Origin: Holothuria scabra
Lineage: Eukaryota > Echinodermata > Holothuroidea > Aspidochirotida > Holothuriidae
NCBI GenBank assembly: GCA_037179385.1
Contig: CM074188.1
Span: 22,771,318 to 22,835,317, forward strand
Reading direction: 5' to 3'
DNA: 64,000 nucleotides
Below the pieces are notes generated by a model, which ran no database searches, was not told where the DNA came from, and saw only the letters and a list, made by a program, of their open reading frames with translations. Within the stretch, counting starts at the first letter, position 1. Each line of letters begins with the position of its first letter. Positions 11,241 to 30,392 of this stretch are shown here, piece after piece. Position numbers and translations under genes: made by a program.

Positions 11241-11635
11241 AGTCATGCGCGGATCCAGGCATTTCAAAAATGAGGGCTGAACTTTAAAAAAGCGGAGACT
11301 TACCAATGACCCACCCAGGATTTCTCTGAAGGGGGGGGGGGTCATGAGGTGTGTTCAGTGAGGCCTTTGAAAATTTTTGGCGTTTTCAAGGAACCTAGAT
11401 GTAAAATGGTGCAAGATTTTCGACTTTTACGGGAACAGTGTTAAAAGTTGAATTGTGGTGGTTCATGAGGATAAAACTGAAACTTCTGTGTCTTTACATC
11501 TAGTCTTAATCCATTTATGCTACCTTTCGAAACGGAACGAGGAGTCAAAATAAAAGAGCATCGATCGGTAGGGACGAACGGGAGCATTTTAGTTTGCAGT
11601 TTTTTCTTGGCCACAAAAAGGTATTCTGCCCCAAA

Positions 11636-12075
11636 AAATATCTGTGGAGCGCCACCATTGGTTGGCGCACAGCGTAGAGAAGATTTTGAAATATCAGACC
11701 CTCAGATGGCCGGAAGTAGGATTTTCCACACTCATACGAAGAATCTAAGCAGTCGCTATCTTCTTTTGTCGTTTGAAATAAAATGCTCACTTCAAAATAA
11801 GTTCGCAAACTGCAAAGCCATGGTCCAATCCCCCCCCCCCCTTCATACGCTACTGTTAAGACAGTAATTCTCTGCCTGAAATATCTCATTCTTCCCAAAA
11901 GACCAAGCGGAGCGTCACCATCTGTTGGCGGGGAGCTTTCAGAAAATTTTGAAAAAATCACGACCACTCAGACAGCTGCCGGAAAAGGCCTTTCCAACCC
12001 ACTTGTAAGTATAATCTAAGCAATCATTATTTTGAGCTTTCGTTTGCAATAAAATTGAATTGAAAGTTTACCTGA
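11636..12075 (-). repeat. Two units of the dispersed 'GGTGGCGCTCCGC' module
   Basis: Minus-strand copies at about 11636-11795 and 11905-12075. Each has, in its own orientation, an 'AGCTCAAAATAACGACTGCTTAGAT' type start, 'TTTCAAAATTTTCT', then 'CGCCAACnnATGGTGGCGCTCC'. The same module recurs at least fifteen more times in the window. Confidence 0.8.
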
Positions 12076-13184
12076 GTGGGAAATTGCATGAGAATTATTG
12101 GCTCTCACAAAACCTACCTTATTTTCGCGCAATTACCGCGCAATGTAGAAGCCTGTGTATACATAATTAATTATGTGCATTCCAAACAAACAAGAGGGTA
12201 AGTTGTTTTCAGGGCAACAAGCATTCAGCCGGCCCATATCAACTGTTTCTGCACACGTGATCCCTCAAACAAACCGTACGCATCAAATAGAAACATACTG
12301 GTGCGAGACGAACTTGAAATAAAAATCAAAATCAACGTATAGCCCAATTATTAGTTGCCAGCATCAACAAGTACACAAGGGATTCAATTCTTACGTATCG
12401 CATCATAATAAACACTTGAAATATACTTGAATATTGTACGATGCGTTTTATGTTTCTCCGACTTGGTTGTTTTAGATTGCTGTCCATCTATACCAGGGGT
12501 ATGAATGTGGGTCTTGGCACATTGGTCAATCTAACGGGGTAGGATGGGGGCAAGGGGTGACAGTAAGACGCCACCTAATATACATCTATAACTGCTTCAC
12601 TGGGACCACCTTCATGGCCAGAGCAAAATGATTTGGTCCAAAAGTTTACACACCCCTGCTCTAAAACATAAAACACCACCGTTGGCAAATGAGAAAAGAC
12701 TAACGTGCTGACCGTTCACAGCCCCTAAATACATTGCACACGTGGGCTGATGTTCGACTGTGTGCGACTGTTGCGGCCCGAAGGAAAGAGGGCAGGAAAC
12801 TAGTTGATAGCCTATTCACCCGGACTTAATATCATACGAGGTTCGTGTATTTGGATTTGTGTTGTCATGGAAAGGATTAGCCTAAAGTAGCCCCCTTGAA
12901 TATTCTCGAAGATAACCTTTATGCTTATTTTAGTGTATTTGTTATTGCTTCTGTGAAACTCGTCCACGAAAATCACAAGAGCGGTAACTCAAATGGTTTG
13001 CTTGGAAGGTATTTTGCGGCCATGAGAAATGCGGCAAGTCAATGCCCCGTGACTACAAATGATGTAAAAAGAAAGGTAAATAAATGCTGGTTAATATCTC
13101 TGATTATGTTTAATTATATTTCACTTTGTCGGTCACAACCGTCGTAACCATTCTATTTTCTGGCTGGACCAGTTCAGAATCCAC
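12076..13184. other. Non-coding stretch
   Basis: No gene or clear repeat structure was seen. Short open frames such as 12896-13147 show no domain. Confidence 0.4.
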
Positions 13185-13330
13185 ACACAGAGCTCCACCA
13201 GTTGGTTGGCGTGGAACGCATACTGAGAAAATTTCTGGAAAAAAATCATGGCCGGGAAAGACATTTCGCTTCTGTAAGAACAATCTTACAAGTCGTTATT
13301 TTGAGCTTTGGTTTGCGATCAGATCTCGAA
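13185..13330 (-). repeat. One unit of the dispersed module
   Basis: Diverged minus-strand copy. It retains 'CCACCAGTTGGTTGGCG' at the left and 'TCGTTATTTTGAGCTTTGG' at the right, read on plus. Confidence 0.7.
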
Positions 13331-13739
13331 ATCTACAAATATGAGTAAATTCCAAAATTATTAGAAAAATACCATATAAAATGCCTCACTAACATTTTTC
13401 GTGGAAACGTTTCAGCGGTGTACATGCCCGTTCATCCTCCTGTCTGACCATGTAAAATGGGCGAATTTAGGGGGCCCAGACGCCTTCCAGGTAAAGGTTG
13501 ACTTTTTATACTTCATAAATACATTTCAAATAGTCTTGTGTGATGTGTCATACTTGGTAAATGACACCACCTCCCCTTGTATTCCTCGACTTTTCCCCTC
13601 CTTCACACAAAATATGGGAACGCCTACCTTTGCACTTTATTAGGCTAATTTCTGATCATTTTGCACTTTTCATTTTGTATTGGTTTGAACATTTCATTGC
13701 AGGAACGAGCACAAAATTCTAGTAAAATTCTGCTAAGAA

Positions 13740-14170
13740 GCATAAGGAATGTCATTTCCGACTGTATGAGGGTTGTGATTTTCACCCATGGTGCGCTCTC
13801 GCCTTAATCTGTCGGGCAGAATTACAAAAAAGCGATTTTTATTAGATTTTGCTGACAAGCTTGATGAATGCCGTTTCCGTTTGTCGGAGGGGTTGCGTTT
13901 TCCAAAATTTTCAGAACGCTTCAGGCCAGCTAATGTTCTCCGCATAAATAGTTTCCGGGAAATGGCATTGCTAGTGGTGTGAGGGCTTTCCAGCTTTCCA
14001 AATTTTACGTTCTTTCGACGCAAAGAGATGGTGGTGTTCCATTTGGATAGTCTTTGGGGTGCCTTAATAAAGACTGCAATAGTTTCTGCTTACAAACCTG
14101 ATGAATGCCTTTTCAGACTGTCTTAATGATCGCGATTTTTCAAATTTTCTCTGCGGTTCGCCCCAACTGA
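13740..14170 (+). repeat. Four diverged tandem units of the dispersed module
   Basis: Units start near 13743, 13858, 13960 and 14098. They share 'GAATGCC..TTTC', 'TTTTCAAA(A)TTTTC' and 'ATGGTGGTGTTCC' type segments. The right half is matched by 27745-27955 as part of the larger tandem duplication. Confidence 0.65.
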
Positions 14171-15033
14171 TTAACTGCTTAACATGGTGTTTCTTGATTG
14201 GCTGTTGCCATTGTATTGTATCGATTGTATTCCTTGTTCGGGTAAGGGATTAGGGTTACGTCAGCCAGTTAGGAAATTTCTTGTTAAACAGTGCGCATCG
14301 CCCCGAAATTTCTGGTCTTAGTCAGCAGGTTAGATACAGTAGTGTATAGCTTTTGCATATTTTGCCGGCGAAAGGTCAATTTCTGTTAAAGAGAGGATTA
14401 CCCTAAAAACAGCAGACGAAATTGAAAAACGAAAGAACACAAAAAAAACTTGATTATTTTTTTCGGTTGATTGATTCGGACTAGTATTCAGGTTTACAAT
14501 ATGTAGATATAGATTGATTGTTTACCCGCCTTGAAGAGAACTATACATGTTTTTACTACATCTCCACTATTCTATATATCCGTAATAACCCTATCTTAAG
14601 GGAGGGTCTATTCCCCTGGTCAGATAAAAACAGTAAAAAAAAGAATTTTCTCCAAACCAATACGTATTCATCAATATTTTTCCACCCCGACTCCATCCCT
14701 GATTTAAATAGTTTTATACACAAACAATCAATAAATAATACAAGACACTCAGCGAGACAAATTTCTCTTCCCCTCCCCCCCCCCCCCCGCCCCCACACAT
14801 CTCATTTTTCAGTGAATTTCTCTTAAAGTATTTCATCGATTTGTAGATGAACTTGAAGGTTTCTTGCATTTTTTCCTATCAATTGTCCTTGAAGGAAAAT
14901 TCTGATATCCCAGTGTCTTCTCCATTTTGACGGATAGATAATTGCAGGTTACTCCAAAACTGCAGAGTGACCATATCTTTGTAAGATTTCTTTAAGCAAA
15001 CTATCTCAATGTCAGATTAAGATTTCTACTTGC

Positions 15034-22083
<7,050 letters not shown>

Positions 22084-22175
22084 TTTCTGTGATGACCCGT
22101 CCCCAAAACAATTTATCAGTCTCGATCACATCAACAACCGAATTCTGCCTGTCTGCAATCAGTGAAAAGTCTCAG

Positions 22176-22184
22176 TTTTTATAG
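22176..22184 (-). promoter_or_regulatory. TATA box of gene 1
   Basis: CTATAAAAA on minus, about 93 bp before the ATG at 22083. Followed by 'CTGAGACTTTTCACTGAT', which is also present behind the gene 2 TATA box. Confidence 0.75.
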
Positions 22185-22260
22185 ACTTGAAGTCGAAAAA
22201 TTCCACTTAAATTGCGGTCATAAAAAACAAATAAAAATGAATATGATATCGTTCAGGATA

Positions 22261-22268
22261 TGACATCA
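22261..22268. promoter_or_regulatory. CRE-like site upstream of gene 1
   Basis: TGACATCA, one base from TGACGTCA, about 77 bp upstream of the TATA box. Gene 2 has the perfect octamer at 49094-49101, and both are followed by ATTCCC/TTCCCC. Confidence 0.45.
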
Positions 22269-22854
22269 TTCCCCAAGCCTGCCCAGATAACGTAATGGAT
22301 TGGATCTTCCTGTACAAGATCCCAGGATAACCCTTTCATGCTTACACCAGACTGCCAGAATACAGTGCAACATCTTTTGAACTACGACATTTGTAAATTC
22401 TGCTAAACGCTTCTATTACTTACCTTTTACGAAATGCGGTTTAACGCTTTTCAGCTTACAGACATTGTTTCAAGTTTGCTGGGATTACACGTGACATCAC
22501 TTGACATTTCGAGGAAATGCAATTTTCGATAAAAGCCAATGGGTCATACAAATAGAATGAAAAAATACCACAATCCCTTTTAGCGGAAAGGATATTGGTA
22601 ATTTTAACAGCAGATACCGATGACCGAAGTTTCCCCACTGGCTAGCAGGTTGTGTACCTGAATCACCTTACACTAATTGTACCTTTAACAAACCAATGGC
22701 AAATTCAAGACACTGGCAAAATACGCCGTCAAATGGCTTTTGGGGTCTTTAGTACTATATTGGTTACTTTAGCGAACTGGGGGAGGTACGATATCACATA
22801 CCTGGTATAGACACTTTGGCTGAAAAAATGGAGGGTAACTATGGGAACCCTAAA

Positions 22855-23088
22855 GTGCCAGGTCGAGTCATACCACATACTCTAAAAATTGGAACCGACT
22901 GCCGTTGTGCGTGATGCTCCGCATATAAGCAGTTGAGTAGGGAAAACAAGCCAGTGAGCCACAACTGGAAAAAAGGCGACTTGAACCAATAGGTTGGAAA
23001 CTGGGCCGTGAAACTCTAACTAACTTAAAGTGCTGCACACTCACTTAGTCCCTGTATTACCTTTAGTTGCATTTGCAACGAAATGATG
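22855..23088 (+). mobile_element. SINE with eroded tRNA-Val-like head and TTA tail
   Basis: Starts with 'CCAGGTCGAGTCATACCA', the end of the tRNA-like head seen intact at 40240-40310. The shared body follows ('GGAACCGACTGCCG', 'AAGCCAGTGAGCC', 'TTGGAAACTGGGCCGT'). It ends at 'GAAATATTATTATT', running into the (TTA)n array. Confidence 0.7.
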
Positions 23089-23477
<389 letters not shown>

Positions 23478-23483
23478 CTATTA

Positions 23484-25110
23484 TTTATTTAGCACTATCA
23501 ACCCTAGAGTTATCTAATGCGCTGTACATATAAAGTAAAATAACAAAACCCAACATCAAAACGAGTAGTAAAAACAGACAAAACAATCCCAAAAGTGAAG
23601 GCATAAAACAGAAGTGAAGTCAACATCAAAACAATTAGGACTTAGAGAACAACCAAGTTTTGGCTTAGTCTTGAAAACCTGAAAAGATGGGGAGTGTTGT
23701 TTGTCACTTGGAAGATTATTCCAAAGACAAGGTCCGACGACTGCAAAAGAACGATCCCCCAAAGTTTTACATTTTGTCCTAGGTAAAAGGGGGTTCTTTT
23801 GGCCCTAGATCTAAGAACTCGTTCGCTGCTTCATAGTTGAGCATGTCAGTCAGGTACTCCGGAGCTTGTCCATTTTAGCCTTTCCACACTAAGGTGAGAA
23901 TTTTTAATTAAATTCGAAGTGTAACAGGAAGCCAATGCAATTTTCTTACAAACAGCTGAACTATCTAACCTATATCTCTTCAAAATAAGCTTAGCATCCA
24001 AATTTTGAATTCTGCAACTGTCTAATCTCACATTTGGGTGGCCATATAGAAGGCTGTTACAGCAGTCAAGGTGTGATATAATTGAACCATATGTACAATT
24101 TGCTTGCAAGCAGCAGTGGTACACGTAAGATATTTCCTGATGCTTGCTATTCGACGATAGTTTGCCATAGCAGATCTACATTTATTCCGTGTGTTTGATT
24201 TCGTTGTAAGATTCTTATACAGGTATAACGCCTAAATATTTCATAACATTAACTTTTGATATTTCACAGTTACTGACTGACAATTAATGTTTGAGCAACG
24301 CATTTACATAATTGCCAACTGAATAAACTCAGTCTGTCAGTCATTCATCTTTAGTCTATTGTGTGCCACCCAGGTTTAACTTGCTTTAACGACTTTTCAA
24401 GAAGATGATAGTGGGAAATTCAGAGTCCCTACATTCTCCTAGTAAACTTAGTGCATGATCATCGGCGTACCCGTTAAGTTCAACAGTGTTAGGGATACAT
24501 TTCCGCATTGTAGATGCATAGGCGGAATATAAAGTTGGGCCGGCGACGATTCCTTGTGGAACTGAAAAAATCAAGAATTTTAGGAGAAGAACATTCATTT
24601 TCAATTTTCATCTTAAACTCTCGCGGTGCAAGATAACTTTTGAACTACCCAAGGCAACTGCCTGATACACCAAAAAAATTTTCCAGAACATTTAATAACA
24701 CTGAATGATCAACAGTATCAAAGGCAGCACACGGTGGAGGCAAGGGATGTTACTTTTCTACTTTCCACGTTCCAAAGTAAGTCATGAGTCAATTTGAGGA
24801 GTGCCGTTTTACGTGACAGCTTAAAAATTTACGATATGCGAACTGGTAACTAGGAAAGAAATTGTATTCTTCACAGTGTGCCATGAACTTTTCCAAAGCA
24901 AATTTTTCAAGAAGTTTTGACAGAAAATTCCAGTTATTACTGGTCGATAGTTAGACAAAGAAAGTTCAAGACCGGATTTTCTAAGTAATGGTCTTACTAC
25001 TGCAATCTTCCACTTTTGGACAAATACACCTATTAATAGGGAGATATTGATAATCCTGGTAACGATGGGAACAAATTTGTCAAGACCTTTTTTCAAATTT
25101 TAGTTGGAAT
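23484..25110 (-). pseudogene. CR1/L2-group LINE reverse transcriptase, decayed
   Basis: Broken ORF2 in several frames. 25096-24821 has 'RIINISLLIGVFVQKWKIAVVRPLL' and 'LSNYRPV' (start of RT). 24604-24386 has 'FSVPQGIVAGPTLYSAYAS' and 'LNGYADDHALS', with the catalytic YADD-type box at about 24456-24470. 24124-23846 has 'ISHLDCCNSLLYGHP' and 'IQNLDAKLILKR'. 23762-23556 has 'GDRSFAVVGPCLWNNLPSD' and 'SPSFQVFKTK', the usual end of such ORF2s. The 3' UTR ('TGTACAGCGCATTAG') leads into the AAT-type array. Stops and frameshifts separate all blocks. The endonuclease is not seen. Confidence 0.82.
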
Positions 25111-25144
25111 TATTCATTTATGGTTGTAACATGTGGCAGAAAAG

Positions 25145-25420
25145 TGATAGATTACCTACTTGATAGATCATAATGATAAACATATTTGCCGAAAGCTAAA
25201 GAATTACCTACTTTCTGTATCTCAGCACTTTAACATTTGCAGAAATTGAGGAATTACTCACTTATCGAATCTAAGCAATTTAGCATTTCGTACATAAAAA
25301 TGACGAATTACATACTTTTCAGATGTCATCAATTCTAAATTTTTTCCAGAAAATTGGTGAATTATCGCATCTCAAAAATTTAACAGTTTTGAGAAAACTA
25401 GCATATTTAAATGTCAACCA
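25145..25420. repeat. Tandem repeat, five units of 50-54 bp
   Basis: ATTACCTACT-like starts occur at about 25151, 25203, 25253, 25307 and 25361. Each is followed by 'ATCTnAGCAnTTTAnCATTT'. Non-coding and diverged. Confidence 0.7.
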
Positions 25421-26178
25421 TTCTTAGGGGGATATAATAAAATTACGCATTGATTGTAAAGGACGAATGATATATGTTTCCACACCGAAAATTGCTCTAT
25501 GACTGTGTACCCTGAGTGGTAATGCAAACATTCAAATAGAACTGAGATGGTGTTACACTTGCCCGGAGCTCCTTTCATTTGAATTTGGATCTGCACATTT
25601 TGTAAGTTCCTAGCAGCGTTTCGACCCATATTCAAGTTTCGGCCTCAAAGTTCCAAACTTCATGACACATTAATTTGCTTTGAGCACCCATTTTCGTAGA
25701 CAAGTTCTCTTATATCTTTTTAAATGTACAATCTGGAACTCACGTTTTTAGTGCGAATGCTTTATCTTTTGACAACACTAGCATTTCCTTTTTGCTTTAA
25801 AGTTTATTCGATTCCATCCTCTTATTACCCTTATTCATTTTCCTGCCCTTACTTGAAATCCATACGAAAGCCCTACTTAAAAATTTATATCTTGCCCATA
25901 TGTGATCCAGGTAAGGAATTTGTACCTGGCTTTAAAAAACGCTAGACAAATCTAACCTGATATAACAAAAAGGAGTATGGCCCATGTAAATTTCGTTACG
26001 GCTCAAATTTTATATGGGACAGATGTGGTGCATATATGGCAGATTGATATATGTGCCATATAGGGATTTTATACCCGGGCCATGTCTGGACCAGAATTGG
26101 AATTTTACATTGTTTTTCTACTTTGCATGATTCGCGAGTGTCATGCATGTTTAACCCACGTCGGCAGCAAAATTAATT
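25421..26178. other. Non-coding stretch
   Basis: No supported gene; short open frames such as 25724-25945 have no recognisable domain. A weak inverted repeat built on ATATATGGCA lies near 26035-26065. Confidence 0.4.
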
Positions 26179-26219
26179 CGTATGTCGAGCACCAGTAACT
26201 TACTGGTGCTCGACATACG
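26179..26219. repeat. Perfect 20-bp hairpin with one-base loop
   Basis: Arms 26179-26198 and 26200-26219 are exact reverse complements around one C at 26199. It contains GTCGAGCACCAGTAA on the left arm. Confidence 0.95.
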
Positions 26220-26827
26220 GGCAGTAACCTTTCATAGCATAGAAAGCAAATGCAAGAGCTGTCCGAACATCCCTAACAAAGTCTTATTTTCTTTGTTCAA
26301 AGAATTTACATTAGTCAGTTACCATATAGTGAAGAATAAAATTGCTTCAAAATTTCCACGGTATTTTTTTTATATATACACTGCTTTTTGAATTTTATTT
26401 TCAGTATTGGGCAATATTCCAGTATAAAAATTGTTGAGGGTTGATTTTTACGTTTTACTCCCTTAATCATTAACTATAAAAATCAAGGGTCTAGATCCTG
26501 ACCACGTCTACATTGAAAAGACACTCGAATTGCTTGAAAATTGCAGAATATTAGGGAAATGGTTTAAATGTTATGAGTTTGGTTTGGTGATGATTTCTTC
26601 AGCTTTACAAGGAGGCCCTATAGTGGGACAATTACACAAGCTAAACCAAAACGTATTGATAATAAACTTAACTTTTTTTATTTGGCATTCATTTTAATAA
26701 AGCAATTTATCTGAATTAATTTGTTCATATAAAACTTAATGTGTATATCTGGCATGAGTCTCTCATTATGTGGTACCTAGCTTGAACAGTTGAACCACTT
26801 CTCTCTCATCCTCTTGAACAAAAGATC

Positions 26828-27565
26828 GGAGATTCTCCAAAGATATTATAAACGTAGATACCAAACTCCTGTAACGAAACTGTTACACCAGGGAGATGTT
26901 AGGACACCTAACACCGAACACCTCCCTGGTTAGACGCGCTGACTCCTCACTGTGACTGGATCGGAGGGGCGGAAGTATTCATTTGACATGCGCGCAGCTC
27001 TGATTGGTGATCTGCGCGTGTAACTATGAATGCGAAACGGAAAATTCCATCGTGACGAGTTGTCATCGTGCGTCCATTTTCAAAGCAAGTTTTGTACGCG
27101 CACAAATGCATTTCTCCGTGTTCAGTCCGGAGTAACTGACGGGTACTTCCGTATGCTTGGAAAAAGGACGCAGTGGTTAATTTTGTGTTGTAAGCGCCTA
27201 AGAACGTAAACGCGTGCATAGATGAGCGCTTGTAAAGATACCATAGAAACTGACCAATCAGTAAGTCAATGAACTTCAAACCAGGTGTTGTGCGTTAATG
27301 TTCAAATGTTCTTAAGAAGAACACCCTCGAAAAAGCCTAAAACTGTTTCATGTGTAAGTGAATTTATTGAAGAACGGTGTTTGCAAGAATTTCAATGTTT
27401 TAAAATCACACGTATTTATAGAAGATATCAAATTGTCTGTTGGCCCCAAAACGACTGATCAGTGATCAGAACTTCCGCCCCCTCCCTCCAATTCGGCCTC
27501 CGTGAAGAGTCACCGCGCCATTTTAATTTTGATATCTATGTTTATAATATCTTTGAGATTCTCTC
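26828..27565. mobile_element. MITE with long imperfect inverted ends
   Basis: Left end 'GAGATTCTCCAAAGATATTA' and the reverse complement of the right end (27528-27565) agree over about 38 bp. Imperfect pairing continues inward ('GACTCCTCACTG..GGAGGGGCGGAAG' on the left, its inverse near 27470-27515). The left part also forms a stem CCAGGGAG/CTCCCTGG at 26888-26930. No transposase. Confidence 0.75.
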
Positions 27566-29134
27566 ACAATGCTGCCATCACCACACCACAAGTCACTGAA
27601 GCGGACAATGGTTAAAACCAACACAGTGAAGATTTGAGTTCAGTATTGATCAACCCAGGGACTTATTTGCCTTTGGTACATAAATACTGTACAAATTTTA
27701 CCCCCGCCCCTCCTTCACCTTGTTCAATGCAACACCTATCTGTGTGTTTGCCAGCTTTCCAAATTTTCTGTTCGATCACTGCAAAGTGATGGTTGCGCTC
27801 CACTTGGATAGTCTGTAGGGTTGCTAAATAAAGACTGCAATAGGTTCTGCTAACCTGGTGAATGCCAGTCAGAGTGGTCGGGATTTTTCAAATTTTCTTT
27901 GCGCCCCGTCACACATGATGGCGGCGCTCTGCTTAGATACTGTCTAAGAGTATTTATTGTTAATAAATGCTCTAAGGGTACTGTAGTCTTTCTAATGTGA
28001 CTGCATTTTTTGGACAGAGTATTTTCTTTCTACTTCCCCAAACTGATTTGCTACATCTACGCCTGTAACTTTAGACCCTCTGATGAAGACATGCACAGAA
28101 AACAATTAAGTGGCAAAATTCTTAGCATAACTCTGAATACATTAGATTTAATTATATTTTAGACATCGGTGGCATTTTTCTTTTTTTTTTTTTTTTTTTT
28201 TCCTTTTCCTTTTATTTTTATGAAATGGGATTTTTCGACAGTTCAACACAAATGTGTTATTTATTGTCACCTAGAAAAGAAAATGGTACAATATAGAGGG
28301 AAAATCATTTATTTTTAAACTCTTTGGCTATGGCAGTGCTAGTTTCAAAATGTGGCATTGTTTATTTAGTCATCGTACAAAAAAAAATTGCACCATTGTT
28401 CATATTTTTTTATTCAGGAAGTGCCACTTCCTACCATCTCGAGGGTTTGTGAATAAAAAAAAATTTCCTTGTACGCTCAGAGCAAACCAAATAGTGGCGC
28501 TTCGCTTCAGAAGCGTAGCCAGGATTATGTCACGGGAGGGTTTTGAGCACGACGTGAGGGGCAGATCTAAGTGGAAGGAGAAATACCTCCTTGGAGTTAC
28601 ACCCTTGACCTCAGGATAATAACTAGTGAGTTGGCTCCAACATGCAACAAATAATCGATCTTTGATCTAGTACATCACATGCCTATCCGTCGTGTGTCAC
28701 CGTCTGTTTTGCAGGCTCACGGCAAATCAGTTGCATGTGTATAACAAGGGAGCTGGGGTTGTATCTGATCCATAATTTCAAACGACTAACAAACACCATG
28801 TATATTGCCCCATATATTAGATCAGTGATGGATTTTCAATAAGCTGGACACCCTCCACCCCCACCCCTTCGTTTGGTACGGGCAGAGTAGCAGTGACTAG
28901 ACTGTGTTCGAAAGTGTAGTTTTGTTCTTGAATATTTTCGACAAATACTAACTTTGCTTTAAAAATGCATTTTACACGCCATCTATCATTTTTGCAAGCC
29001 AAATTTTCTGCCACACTGATCTTCTTAAAATCATCGGAGAACCCATTGCTGGCAAGATTAACCCCATGCAGCTACAATGGGGCTCACAACAACTATACCA
29101 CACCCTGTGTTTCAAATAAACGGCATTCGTGGTC
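27566..29134. other. Non-coding, start of duplication copy B
   Basis: 27745-27955 holds two diverged units of the dispersed module, matching 13985-14170. A T-run lies at 28180-28201. Transposon-like debris ('AGTGGCGCTTCGCTTC..GCGTAGCCAGG') lies near 28494-28525. No gene is seen. Confidence 0.5.
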
Positions 29135-29860
29135 TTAGCAGGTCAGATACAGTTGTGTATTGCCTTTGCATATTTTCCGGCAAGGTCAATTTCTGGGGAA
29201 GAGAGGGTAGCCCAAAAAGAGAAGACGAAATTTAAAATACCAATGAAAAGACAAAGGAAACTTGGCTCTTTTTGGTCGATTTATTTAGACTAGCATTCAG
29301 GTTAACGATATGTAGATATAGATTGATTCATTACTTTGTATCTCCGTGAAGTAAACAACATGTATTAACTGTTAACTACATTTTTGTTATTCTGAATCTC
29401 CATAATGACCCTATTTTAGGAGAGGGGCTTATTTCACACGTTCCATCCACATTAAATGGGTAGGTCGAATAAAAAGGTAAAAAGATTTTCTCCTAAGCTA
29501 CGATGGATCCATCAACATTTTGCCATCCACGACTCCACCCCCCCCCCCCAATTTTAATAGTGTTATATATCTTCGAACATCAATTAATACTAGATAATCA
29601 GAGGAACTGAGAGCTCTTTCCTCCCCACGCTTCCAGCGAACTCCGCTGAAAGTAATTTATCGAGTAATAGTTGGTATTAAATGTATCTTACATTTTTCCG
29701 TATCAATTGTCCTTGAAAAAATTTCCCGATACCCTAGGGTCTTCTCCATTTTTATTAATAGATAAGTGCTGGTTATTACAAAACCGCAGAGTGATCATAT
29801 TTTGTATGATTTCTTTGAGTAAAATTATCCCAATGTCAGAAGATCTCTACTGGCCTGTTT
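29135..29860. repeat. Duplicated 3' flank of gene 1
   Basis: Matches 14325-15033 throughout ('GATATGTAGATATAGATTGATT', 'CCTATCAATTGTCCTTGAA', 'GTCTTCTCCATTTT' type strings). In copy B the downstream exon lies 3.4 kb further right because transposons have inserted. Confidence 0.8.
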
Positions 29861-29868
29861 CACTTGTT

Positions 29869-29905
29869 TGGAAACTGGGCCGTAAAACCCTATCTAACCA
29901 GGGAG
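29869..29905 (+). mobile_element. SINE body fragment
   Basis: 'TTGGAAACTGGGCCGTAAAA' and 'CCCTATCTAAC' match the 3' part of the SINE at 22855-23088. It marks the break in homology with the gene 1 flank. Confidence 0.55.
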
Positions 29906-30120
29906 TTGCTAACTTACCCACTAACTACTGGCAGGACTGGCTTATTTTGATCCTTTCTAAAAGAGAGCTCAAAATTTATTGTCATCCAGGCTTTAACAAT
30001 TCAGGCTTTACACTGTAAAATTAAATGGGTTAATATGGGCTACCCCAAAGCAGCAAAAAGTGTAAATACGACCCCTTGCAATACTCTAAAAATGGCATTT
30101 GAATCAAAGTGTTGTATACC

Positions 30121-30298
30121 TAGAGCTGTAGTCGAGTCCGGGGGAGGGTCGAGTTTCGAGTCCAGCAATTTTCAACTACTAAGGATTCGATTCCTCACTC
30201 GAACTCGTGTACTTTCTCAATGGAAAAAATCAACCTCTCTGGCCAAGTCTTCAAATTCTGAAATCACGAGTCCGAGTCCGGACTCGATTACAGCCCTG
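30121..30298. mobile_element. hAT-type MITE, 178 bp
   Basis: Ends are TAGAGCTGTAGTCGAGTCC and the inverse of CAGGGCTGTAATCGAGTCC. Flanking 8-bp duplications are TGTATACC (30113-30120) and TGTGTACC (30299-30306), 7 of 8 identical. The interior is rich in GAGTCC-type repeats. Non-coding. Confidence 0.85.
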
Positions 30299-30392
30299 TG
30301 TGTACCTTAATACAAAATGTGACAGCAGTATGGTAATTCTTGCAATTCTTCACCACATGTGGGTAAAATTTCTTTTAACAGAGAAGTAAATA

